Shown here: positions 15,883 to 22,519 of the stretch, piece by piece | Position numbering within the stretch: position 1 is the first letter of the stretch | Layout of the letters: each line of letters starts with the position of its first letter | NCBI GenBank assembly: GCA_018610125.1 | Contig: JAHEOI010000119.1 | Coordinates: 1 to 22,519 of the forward strand | DNA: 22,519 nucleotides | Direction of reading: 5' to 3' | From: Verrucomicrobiota bacterium | GTDB lineage: Bacteria > Verrucomicrobiota > Verrucomicrobiia > Limisphaerales > JAHEOI01 | Translations under genes and position numbers: made by a program | Notes under the pieces: generated by a model | Databases searched by the model: none | Seen by the model: the letters and a program-made list of their open reading frames with translations, nothing else | What the model was told of the DNA's origin: nothing

Positions 15883-16114
15883 CACCGAAACGCGTTCAAA
15901 AAGCATATAAAAGAACGTCGCATGACTGGTATCGTGAGCCATCCCGGATTGCCTGCCGGTCCGGCCCTTATCTGCACGGTGTTCTTACCATCTGAGCTTA
16001 GCGTCCCTCGCCCCTCTTCTGTTCAAAAAATCCCGCGTTCCGACGGTACTGCCTTTCGTATTCCTTTTGTTCCGCCTTCCCGTTAAGCGTATCTCCGGTT
16101 GAACAGTTACTTTC
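15883..16114. other. Spacer upstream of pyk; no gene seen
   Basis: Together with the repeats on its right, this is the 366-base gap between pyk and the membrane-protein gene. Short frames here have no family resemblance. A promoter for pyk must lie in or near this stretch on the minus strand, but I see no convincing -35/-10 pair; TATATG at 15909-15904 is a weak -10 candidate without a matching -35. Confidence 0.4.
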
Positions 16115-16136
16115 AAAGGGGAGAGAAAGGGGAGAG
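16115..16136 (+). repeat. Two-copy 11-base purine tandem repeat
   Basis: AAAGGGGAGAG occurs twice in direct succession (16115-16125 and 16126-16136) within an uninterrupted 26-base purine run ending at 16140. The same AAGGGGAGAGG string recurs as the right arm of the hairpin at 16193-16203, so the repeats and the hairpin share a unit. Confidence 0.85.
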
Positions 16137-16178
16137 GGGACCTGCGGACTGCCGGACCAATCGCCTTGCAGTCGGCTT

Positions 16179-16219
16179 CCTCTCCCCTTCCGAAGGGGAG
16201 AGGATTGAGGTGAGGGGTT
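16179..16219. repeat. Extragenic palindrome with trailing GAGGTGAGGGG motif
   Basis: CCTCTCCCCTT (16179-16189) and AAGGGGAGAGG (16193-16203) form a perfect 11-bp stem with a CCG loop. No T tract follows on either strand, so it is not a standard terminator. The right arm runs into AGAGGATTGAGGTGAGGGGTT (16199-16219), a motif that recurs with a 5-base insertion at 21541-21566 on the other side of the amidohydrolase genes. The element touches the stop codon of the minus-strand membrane protein gene. Confidence 0.7.
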
Positions 16220-16693
16220 TCAGGGGTTCAGGTCTCCTCCGGCGTCTTGGCCTTCAGTCTTCGACGGTTCTTGCTTTTGTTTTGGAGCTTCCTCCTCCCG
16301 AGATGTCTTCAAGAAGCCGCCTACAATCAATCCGGCCAAGGCGCCTTTGACGAGCGTCCCGACAAACCAGGTCAGTGCCATCTCGTATGGGATCGGCATC
16401 ACAGCGTAGGCGCCATAGGCCATGGGGGTGCCGGCGGCAAGCGCGAAGAAAAGCCCATAGAAAAAACCGGTCCATAATCCCTTGCGCCGAAAGAAACCGT
16501 AGATGGCGACAAACATAATGACGGCGATCCCGAGGCTGCCATAAATGACCGGATAATCCCTTTCGGCGTCGGGACGCCAAAGCGATTCGGTCTCTTCGTA
16601 TTGCGACGCCAGGATGACCCCGTGCATGGCAAAATCGAGTGCGGCCCAAACAATGAATATAACAATGATCGCGATGATGCTTCGTAAAAACAT
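16220..16693 (-). CDS. Small integral membrane protein of unknown function
   Basis: I do not recognise this 157-residue protein with certainty; it is loosely reminiscent of DUF1761-like membrane proteins. Four hydrophobic segments are visible: about residues 4-30 (beginning RSIIAIIVIFIVWAALDF), 49-68, 72-97 and 105-128. A charged stretch ETESLWRPDAERD separates the first two. A glutamine/glutamate/lysine-rich cytoplasmic tail follows from about 130. The start at 16693 is chosen because GGAG lies six bases upstream and the first helix begins directly after it. The frame is open to 16888, but that part encodes only charged low-complexity sequence. The gene is divergent from the amidohydrolase pair. 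Confidence 0.75.
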   Translation of the reverse strand: MFLRSIIAIIVIFIVWAALDFAMHGVILASQYEETESLWRPDAERDYPVIYGSLGIAVIMFVAIYGFFRRKGLWTGFFYGLFFALAAGTPMAYGAYAVMPIPYEMALTWFVGTLVKGALAGLIVGGFLKTSREEEAPKQKQEPSKTEGQDAGGDLNP

Positions 16694-16832
16694 AGGTGGC
16701 TCCGTTTCGAATGTTTCAAATCGATTCCGTTTGACTCGTTTACTCCCGGATTGAGATAAGTCTATTCGATTCTTGGAGCCTCTTCGATCAAAAAAAAGCG
16801 GCAGATTCGTTGCGTTCGATTCGTCCGTTTCG

Positions 16833-16861
16833 TTGACAAGGCTCAAGAAATCCGATAGGAC
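16833..16861 (+). promoter_or_regulatory. Probable sigma-70 promoter for the amidohydrolase operon
   Basis: A perfect -35 box TTGACA (16833-16838) is followed after the ideal 17 bases by TAGGAC (16856-16861), a weak -10. Transcription would start near 16868, about 27 bases before the ATG chosen for the first amidohydrolase. This makes the TTG at 16862 an unlikely start codon, since it would lie before the transcript begins. Confidence 0.55.
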
Positions 16862-16894
16862 TTGGCAAATACATTTAAAACCAGCCATCCAGCC

Positions 16895-19800
16895 ATGATC
16901 AAGATGCGACCGTGCTTTTGGGCGTTGGTATTGGGTCCATGGGTATTGGGACTTATGGGCCTTCCAAGCCTACTCCGAACCGCTGTAGGGGCGGAGTGGG
17001 AAACAACGAAACCGGTAGAAGGGATTCGCGAGCCGTCACCCAATGTCCACGCGTTGGTCCACGCTCGGATTATTCCGCGCCCGGGAGAGCTGATTCGGGA
17101 TGGGACAGTCGTGTTACGCGACGGGCGAATCACCGATGTCGGAGCCGACATTGAACCCCCGCCTGATGCTCGGCTCTGGCCTTGCGATGGACTGACCATT
17201 TATCCGGGACTCATTGAGCCGTATTGCGAAGTGGGCGCGAAAGAACCGCCGACGTTGTCCAAGGATCTGCGCCATTGGAGCTCGGCGGTCCGGCCCGATT
17301 ATCAAGTGCTGAACCGGTTTGAGCCATCCGATAAGGCATTGAAATCACTCAGAAAGCTCGGCTTTGCCGTCGCTCAGATCGTTCCCAAGAAAGGCCTCTT
17401 CCGTGGCAAATCCGGAGTTGTCACGCTGGGCAATGATGACTCGGCGCGCACGATCCTGGCGCAAGAGCTGGCGCAAACCCTTTCGATCGGATCGGTCGAC
17501 GTGCCGGAGGATTATCCCACTTCACTAATGGGCCGAATCGCGCTGGTTCGGCAGACCTTCCTCGATGCGGCGTGGTACGCCAAGGCCACCCGAATTCGCC
17601 GACGCTATCCGGACAAAACCGATTCCGTTGAAAGCAATCGTATGCTGCGGGAATTGGCCCAAAGCCAAGATCGTATGCGGCCTTTCCTTGCGATCAGCCG
17701 ACAAGCGAACGACTTCGCACGGTTGTTCAAGCTCGGCAAAGAATTCGAGATTCCGCTTTGGATTCGCGGTAACGGGACCGAGTATCGGAAGATTCCGCTG
17801 TTGAAAGAAGCCGATGTGCCGATTCTCCTCCCGTTGGACTTTCCCGAAAAGCCGGCGGTGAGTGCGGTTGAGGAAGCGCTGGATGCGGGCCTGCGGGAAT
17901 TAATGCACTGGGAGCTGGCTCCGGAGAATCCCAAACGACTCAATTCAGCGGGAATCCGTTTTGCCCTGACCAGTCATGGCCTGAAGAAACGGGCTGACTT
18001 TTTCGAGCATCTGCGCGAAGCGATCGATCGGGGACTGCCGCGAAAAGCAGCCTTGGCTGCATTGACAACAGTGCCATCGGAATTGATGGGGCTTGAAGAT
18101 CGGATCGGGTCGATCTGCCAAGGGAAGCAAGCGAATTTGGTCGTCTCGGACGGCCCACTCTTTGCCAAAGAGAGCGATATTCGCGACGTCTGGATCGCCG
18201 GCAAGCGCTATGAGATCACGTCGGAGCCGGAGGTCGATCCCCGTGGCAAATGGAAAGTAAAGGCACATGAAGAGGGTAAGGACGGTCGCAAGCTCTCCCT
18301 CCGCTTCAAAGGCGAGCCGTCAAAGCTTTCAGGGAAGCTCCATATCAAAGATAAGAAAGAAGCGATCAAGCTCCGGAATCTCCGTATCATTGGACGTCGG
18401 CTTCGATTTAGCTTCGATAGCGATGCGCTTGGCCATCCGGGGGTCGCCCGGGCAACTGCCTCCGTCGAGAATGGTGACATGATGGGGACTGTCACATTTC
18501 CGGACGGTCAAACAGCGAGTTGGCAAGCGGTTAAGCGAGAGCAACCGAAGTCCTCGGAAAAGGAGGCGGATAAGAATCAGAGCGAGCCGGATGAGAGCAA
18601 GAACCGGACCGAAGCAGGTCAAAAGCCGGAGCCGATCGCCGAAGTGAATTTCCCATTCGGGGCTTACGGACGCGATGGGCCCCCGAAGCAGCCGAGGGCC
18701 ATCTTGATTGAGAATGCGACGCTGTGGACCTGCGGCCCTCCAGGGACCCTAAAAAATGCGGACCTCCTCATTGAAGAAGGTGTCATCGAGAAAGTTGGCT
18801 GTGAGCTGGATGCGCCCGGCAATGCCAAAGTCATTGAGGGGGCGGGGAAGCATGTGACGCCCGGGATTGTCGATGCTCATTCGCATACCGCGGTGGACGG
18901 AGGCTTTAACGAAATGGGACAGGCGGTCACGGCGGAGGTCCGAATCAAAGACGCACTCAATCCGCAGCATATCGAGGTTTATAGGCAATTGAGCGGGGGG
19001 CTTACAACCGCCTTGGTGCTCCACGGCTCGGCCAACCCGATAGGCGGTCAATCGCAAGTGATCAAGCATCGGTGGGGTGGGGATGCAGAGCGCCTCATTT
19101 TCGAGGAGGCAGCCTCGACCATTAAGTTCGCGCTCGGTGAGAACGTGACGCGGAAAAATTGGTCCGATCCACCGGAGCGATATCCCCGATCCCGGATGGG
19201 TGTCGAGGAGCTGATTCGTGACCGCTTGCGAGCAGCCCGGGAGTATCAGGCAGCCTGGGAGCGCTATCGCAATGCCGTCAGTCCGCAGGAAAAAATCCCG
19301 CCAAGGAGAGATCTGGAATTGGAAGCGTTGGTTGAGGTGCTCAAGGGCAAGCGCAAGGTCCATTGTCATTCCTATCGGCAGGACGAGATCCTGATGCTGA
19401 TTCGGGTTGCCGAAGATTTCGGCTTTAGGATCGGCACGTTTCAGCATGTCCTCGAAGGTTATAAGGTCGCGGATGAAATTGCGGAGCATGGAGCGGGTGG
19501 TTCGACCTTTGCCGATTTCTGGGCCTATAAGTGGGAGGTCTTTGACGCTATCCCTTACAACGCCGCTTTGATGCACAAGGTGGGCGTGCTCACTTCGATC
19601 AATTCCGATAGCGCCCGCGATCGGTATGAATGGGCAAAACGGTTGAATACGGAAGCGGCCAAGGCCGTTAAGTATGGCGGCGTTTCGGAAGAAGAGGCGC
19701 TGAAAATGGTCACGCTGTATCCGGCAATCCAGCTCGGAGTCGGGGACCAAGTCGGCTCGCTGGAGCAGGGCAAGGATGCCGATTTCGTCGTCTGGAATGG

Positions 19801-20005
19801 GCACCCGCTATCATCCTATACCGAATGCGAAGAGACTTGGATCGACGGACGCAAATACTACGACCGGCAGGCCGACCAAGCCGCTCGAAAGAATATCCAA
19901 GAGCTGCGGAATCGACTGGTTCAAAAGGTTCTGCAGTCGGATCAATCGGGAGACAAAGGGGCTGAGGAAGAAAAGGACGAGGAAAAGAAGGATTCGCTGC
20001 CATGA
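16895..20005 (+). CDS. Exported two-module amidohydrolase, first module degenerate
   Basis: The 1036-residue protein belongs to the amidohydrolase (TIM-barrel metal hydrolase) superfamily; its substrate is unknown. Residues 1-33 form a signal peptide (hydrophobic ALVLGPWVLGLMGLPSLL, then TAVGA), so it acts outside the cytoplasm. Module 1 (about 45-440) has the flanking beta domain and PGLI turn, but the metal motif D-x-H-x-H reads E108-P-Y-C-E112. A beta-rich linker domain (about 446-548) and a charged linker follow. Module 2 (about 600-1000) keeps H662 and H664 (GIVDAHSHT), H823/H825 (VHCHSY), H851 (FQHVLEG) and D905 (INSDSA). I chose the ATG at 16895 because the promoter excludes the upstream TTG at 16862; no clear ribosome binding site is present. 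The stop overlaps the start of the next gene. Confidence 0.88.
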   Translation: MIKMRPCFWALVLGPWVLGLMGLPSLLRTAVGAEWETTKPVEGIREPSPNVHALVHARIIPRPGELIRDGTVVLRDGRITDVGADIEPPPDARLWPCDGLTIYPGLIEPYCEVGAKEPPTLSKDLRHWSSAVRPDYQVLNRFEPSDKALKSLRKLGFAVAQIVPKKGLFRGKSGVVTLGNDDSARTILAQELAQTLSIGSVDVPEDYPTSLMGRIALVRQTFLDAAWYAKATRIRRRYPDKTDSVESNRMLRELAQSQDRMRPFLAISRQANDFARLFKLGKEFEIPLWIRGNGTEYRKIPLLKEADVPILLPLDFPEKPAVSAVEEALDAGLRELMHWELAPENPKRLNSAGIRFALTSHGLKKRADFFEHLREAIDRGLPRKAALAALTTVPSELMGLEDRIGSICQGKQANLVVSDGPLFAKESDIRDVWIAGKRYEITSEPEVDPRGKWKVKAHEEGKDGRKLSLRFKGEPSKLSGKLHIKDKKEAIKLRNLRIIGRRLRFSFDSDALGHPGVARATASVENGDMMGTVTFPDGQTASWQAVKREQPKSSEKEADKNQSEPDESKNRTEAGQKPEPIAEVNFPFGAYGRDGPPKQPRAILIENATLWTCGPPGTLKNADLLIEEGVIEKVGCELDAPGNAKVIEGAGKHVTPGIVDAHSHTAVDGGFNEMGQAVTAEVRIKDALNPQHIEVYRQLSGGLTTALVLHGSANPIGGQSQVIKHRWGGDAERLIFEEAASTIKFALGENVTRKNWSDPPERYPRSRMGVEELIRDRLRAAREYQAAWERYRNAVSPQEKIPPRRDLELEALVEVLKGKRKVHCHSYRQDEILMLIRVAEDFGFRIGTFQHVLEGYKVADEIAEHGAGGSTFADFWAYKWEVFDAIPYNAALMHKVGVLTSINSDSARDRYEWAKRLNTEAAKAVKYGGVSEEEALKMVTLYPAIQLGVGDQVGSLEQGKDADFVVWNGHPLSSYTECEETWIDGRKYYDRQADQAARKNIQELRNRLVQKVLQSDQSGDKGAEEEKDEEKKDSLP

Positions 20006-21351
20006 TGAGGCGAGTAACTAAAATCGTACCGATGATTGCTGCCGCAGTGGCGGTCGTGCTGACCGGGGGGCCGGCGCAAGCATCGACTCAAATTCCGGGA
20101 GCTCCCCAAGATCAGCCAATCGCTTTGAAAGGGGCAACGATTCACCCGGTGAGCGGGCCTCCCATCAAGCAGGGTGTCCTGCTCTTTGCCAAAGGGAAAA
20201 TCGTCGACATCGGGACCGATATCGACCTGCCTAGAGATGTCCAATGCATTCGGCTGAACGGCAAGCATCTCTATCCGGCATTGATCAATCCCTACACCAC
20301 GCTCGGGCGTGTGGAAATCGGCGCCATCCGGCAAACGCACGACAATTACGAGGTTGGCGTTATCAACCCGAACCTGCGTGCCGAGGTGGCGACGGATCCC
20401 GACAACGAGCTCATCCCAACGACCCGTGCCAACGGGATCGGGCACGCCTTAACGGTGCCGCTGTCGAGTGGATTGATACTCGGCACCTCGGCTGTGCTTA
20501 AATTGGACGGCTGGACTTGGGAAGACATGACCCTGCGAGCCCCGGTCGGCATGCATATCGCTTGGCCGACGATCAATATCCGGCATGGCGAGGGGGCCAA
20601 GAGCGAAGAGAAGCAATGGAAAGCGATTGAGAAGCGCATCGACAAGATCCGCCAGGCTTTTAACGAAGCGCGTGCTTATAAAAAGGCCCGAATGGCCGAG
20701 TCGTCGCAGACCGTTCCGGTCCACGAAACGAATCGGAAATGGGAGGCAATGATCCCGGTCCTGAAAAACGAAATCCCGGTGATGATCCACGCCGAGCGCG
20801 TCTCCGAGATCCGGTCCGCTGTGGAATGGGCGGAAGAGGAGGGGCTGGATATAGTACTGGTGACCGGCCAGGATGCTTGGCGTGTGGCACCGTTGCTGGA
20901 GCGCCATGACATCCCGGTGATTTTAAAACGGGTACGAAGCGACCCGACCGAGCGACGCTGGGAGCCACACGACAATGCCCTGACGAATCCAAGAAAGCTA
21001 CATGAGGCCGGCGTCAAATTCTCCCTGGCTGCCGGCACGACCCCGAGCTATCAACGCAACCTGCCTTACCATGCGGCCGCGGCGGCGGCTTCCGGCCTGC
21101 CAAAGGAAGTCGCCCTCAAGGCGGTGACCCTTCATGCCGCCGAAATCCTCGGTGTGGCCGAGCGTATCGGATCGCTCGAGGCCGGCAAGGACGCCTCGCT
21201 CATTGTCACCGATGGCGATCCCTTCGAAGTCCGAACGCAGGTCACCCGAATGTATCTCCGTGGTCGGGAAGTCGAGCTTTCCAACAAGCAGACCGAACTC
21301 TATGAGAAGTACCGCACCAAGTACAAACGGCGAGGTCTGCTCGAGGAGTGA
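20002..21351 (+). CDS. Exported amidohydrolase-like protein lacking metal ligands
   Basis: This 449-residue protein has a signal peptide (MMRRVTKIVP then a hydrophobic core, cleavage near AQA-ST) and the amidohydrolase layout: an N-terminal beta part (KGATIHPVSG), a barrel, and the closing IGSLEAGKDASLIVTDGDPF. The metal motif is replaced by N96-P-Y-T-T100 (LYPALINPYTTLG), and the final strand reads FSLAAGT without the Asp. It matches module 1 of the preceding protein along its length, for example in the LTVPLSSGLILGTSAVLKL segment, so the two are paralogues. Its ATG overlaps the previous stop by four bases, so the two are almost certainly made together. It may be a binding or structural partner of the intact module, which is inference. 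Confidence 0.85.
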   Translation: MMRRVTKIVPMIAAAVAVVLTGGPAQASTQIPGAPQDQPIALKGATIHPVSGPPIKQGVLLFAKGKIVDIGTDIDLPRDVQCIRLNGKHLYPALINPYTTLGRVEIGAIRQTHDNYEVGVINPNLRAEVATDPDNELIPTTRANGIGHALTVPLSSGLILGTSAVLKLDGWTWEDMTLRAPVGMHIAWPTINIRHGEGAKSEEKQWKAIEKRIDKIRQAFNEARAYKKARMAESSQTVPVHETNRKWEAMIPVLKNEIPVMIHAERVSEIRSAVEWAEEEGLDIVLVTGQDAWRVAPLLERHDIPVILKRVRSDPTERRWEPHDNALTNPRKLHEAGVKFSLAAGTTPSYQRNLPYHAAAAAASGLPKEVALKAVTLHAAEILGVAERIGSLEAGKDASLIVTDGDPFEVRTQVTRMYLRGREVELSNKQTELYEKYRTKYKRRGLLEE

Positions 21352-21381
21352 GGTCACTACTGCGAGGCGATCGGTGCGGAT

Positions 21382-21420
21382 GAGGGGATCGCTTAACTTT
21401 GTGACGGATCCCTCTTCTAT
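21382..21420 (+). terminator. Possible weak terminator after the amidohydrolase pair
   Basis: GAGGGGATC (21382-21390) can pair with GATCCCTC (21407-21414) with one bulged G and a 16-base loop, followed by TTCTAT. The long loop and short T tract make it a poor intrinsic terminator. A second small stem, CGGCT-GCT-AGCCG, follows at about 21431-21443. Confidence 0.3.
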
Positions 21421-21540
21421 AAAGTAGAATCGGCTGCTAGCCGCTTGATTCCCCTCTTTGCTGTGCTCAAGGAACCTGGCGCGCGTAAGGGGCTCCTGTG
21501 GCACGGGCTGGCGAGCCTGCCGTCAATTGATTTGGGGACA

Positions 21541-21566
21541 AGAGGATTGAATTGAGGTGAGGGGTT
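21541..21566 (+). repeat. Second copy of the AGAGGATTGAGGTGAGGGG motif
   Basis: This is the same motif as at 16199-16219 with one difference: the ATTGA is duplicated (AGAGGATTGAATTGAGGTG). The two copies lie on the same strand on either side of the membrane-protein and amidohydrolase genes. The associated long palindrome of the first copy is not present here. Confidence 0.65.
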
Positions 21567-21612
21567 CCTCGACGTGGCTCCGTGAACCGTTTAACACAGA
21601 AAGGGCTAAGCT

Positions 21613-22296
21613 ATGAACCGAGTGATTATCAATATGGTCTTATTTGGGGTTCTTGTCGCTGCGCCATACCTTAAAGCGGCGCCCCTGTTTGAGGATCCGT
21701 TCGATCGTGAATTGAAGGAGGGATGGTCATGGATCCGTGAAGACCCAAAAGGATGGAAGGTCGCGGATGGGGTACTGCAGATCCGGGTGCAGCCGGGCAA
21801 TATGTGGGGACCGGCAAATGACGCAAAAAATGTCCTCGTAAGACCTCTCCCCGAAGTCAATGGCGGTGAAATCGTTATGACGACGCGGGTGGAGAATCAT
21901 CCCACGGAGCAATATGAGCAGGTCGATCTCGTTTGGTATTACGATGACAGCCACATGGTGAAGATCGGCCAAGAGCAGGTCGACGGTCAGCTCTCCGTCG
22001 TCATGGGGCGCGAGGAGAGCGATCGGACCCGCACCATCAACATCATTCCGATCGAGCAAAATCGTGTCCATCTACGTCTGGTGAAGGAAGGGCAGGCAAT
22101 CGAAGGCTTTTATCAGACGTCTGAAACCGAAGGATGGAAAAAAGCGGGCGAATGTGACCTGCCGGCCAAGGAGGAGCCGCATGTCAGCATTCAAACCTAT
22201 CAAGGCCCGAAAGAGACCGTGCATTGGGCCCGGATTGAATCCATTCGGCTTGAGCATGATCAACAGAGCCGAGCCGTTGACAGTGACAAGAAATGA
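21613..22296 (+). CDS. Secreted DUF1349 (concanavalin A-like fold) protein
   Basis: The 227-residue protein has a signal peptide (MNRVIINMVLFGVLVAAPYLKA, cleavage near residue 23) and then a DUF1349-like body. The diagnostic part is the GWSWIREDPKGWKV segment, then DGVLQIRVQPGNMWGPANDA and NVLVRPLP. The family has a lectin-like beta-sandwich fold and is often found in secreted proteins that handle sugars or polymers, but the ligand here is unknown. The ATG is preceded by AAAGGG, seven bases away. A 261-base gap with repeat remnants separates it from the amidohydrolases, so it may have its own promoter. The tail after about residue 212 is charged and probably unstructured. Confidence 0.8.
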   Translation: MNRVIINMVLFGVLVAAPYLKAAPLFEDPFDRELKEGWSWIREDPKGWKVADGVLQIRVQPGNMWGPANDAKNVLVRPLPEVNGGEIVMTTRVENHPTEQYEQVDLVWYYDDSHMVKIGQEQVDGQLSVVMGREESDRTRTINIIPIEQNRVHLRLVKEGQAIEGFYQTSETEGWKKAGECDLPAKEEPHVSIQTYQGPKETVHWARIESIRLEHDQQSRAVDSDKK

Positions 22297-22429
22297 GACG
22301 CCGCTTGTCTTCTCGGAGCGAGTGTGCGGATACCCGGCCGATCTTCCTTCAGCGATGGGCGTCCATGTATTGGCGCAGGTGCTCATTTCGTGGAGGTATC
22401 CCGGAACTCTTTGATCTGGTTTGCGCTCG

Positions 22430-22519
22430 ATGAAGCCCTATCGGATTGAACCCACAAGTGCTAAGCTGTGTCCGTGGCCGGCAGATGGGAAACAGGTCGC
22501 GAAGCGTTTGGAGTGCGGC
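22430..22519 (+). CDS. Possible start of an unidentified gene running off the window
   Basis: An ATG at 22430 opens a frame of 30 codons, beginning MKPYRIEPTSAKLCPWPADG, that is still open at the end of the window. A stop codon lies in frame at 22412-22414, so the start must be downstream of it. No ribosome binding site is clear. The sequence is too short to recognise, and this could be chance. Confidence 0.3.
   Translation, partial: MKPYRIEPTSAKLCPWPADGKQVAKRLECG

Noticed and set aside
16179..16203. Perfect 11-bp hairpin considered as a terminator for the membrane-protein gene
   Set aside because: No T tract follows the stem on either strand, so it fits an extragenic palindrome better than an intrinsic terminator.
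16099..16350. 83-codon frame on the + strand containing LSPSEGERIEVRG
   Set aside because: It is a translation of the repeat and palindrome region plus the antisense of the membrane-protein gene; no start signal and no family resemblance.
16694..16888. N-terminal extension of the small membrane protein up to 16888
   Set aside because: The extra 65 residues are charged low-complexity sequence, and a ribosome binding site sits directly before the ATG at 16693, ahead of the first helix.
18749..19804. 351-codon minus-strand frame opposite the first amidohydrolase
   Set aside because: The + strand frame encodes clear amidohydrolase motifs here; the antisense frame shows none.
1..22519. CRISPR array, integrase, transposase or defence genes
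   Set aside because: No regularly spaced repeats and no proteins of these kinds were seen; the tRNA gene has no integrase or attachment-site duplication near it.

Overview
The window looks like a chromosomal segment of a free-living, GC-rich Gram-negative bacterium that respires with NADH. The complex I subunit variants, the secreted tandem amidohydrolases and the DUF1349 protein recall the Verrucomicrobiota/Planctomycetota (PVC) group. That placement is inference from family resemblance, with no marker gene to confirm it.

Layout. Positions 3-146 hold the end of an Hsp20 chaperone gene, followed by a strong intrinsic terminator (231-264). A 419-base spacer then carries a perfect 20-bp palindrome of the Crp type just ahead of the complex I cluster. 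From 566 to 14450, thirteen genes for the proton-pumping NADH:quinone oxidoreductase run in the order nuoB-C-D-E-F-G-H-I-J-K-L-M-N on the + strand. Together they encode the NADH-dehydrogenase module (E, F, G), the quinone-reducing connecting module (B, C, D, I) and the membrane arm (H, J, K, L, M, N). nuoA, normally first, is absent. A complete tRNA-Gln(CUG) gene with its own promoter lies antisense between nuoE and nuoF.

Convergent with the cluster and overlapping its last stop codon is a pyruvate kinase gene (14447-15853, minus). A repeat-rich spacer (15854-16219) and a small four-helix membrane protein gene (16220-16693, minus) follow. Divergent from that is a translationally coupled pair of exported amidohydrolase-superfamily proteins (16895-21351). 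The first is a two-module protein and the second a single-module protein; of the three modules only one keeps the metal-binding residues. A secreted DUF1349 protein (21613-22296) and the possible start of a further gene close the window.

The points most worth a second look are the tRNA gene buried antisense in the nuo cluster, the missing nuoA, a NuoM lacking the normally invariant TM7 lysine, a pyruvate kinase with Ala where the cation-dependence residue should be Glu or Lys, the two degenerate amidohydrolase modules, and the Crp-type palindrome upstream of nuoB. I did not find an obviously new defence, mobile or biosynthetic system; most of the window is core metabolism with unusual details.
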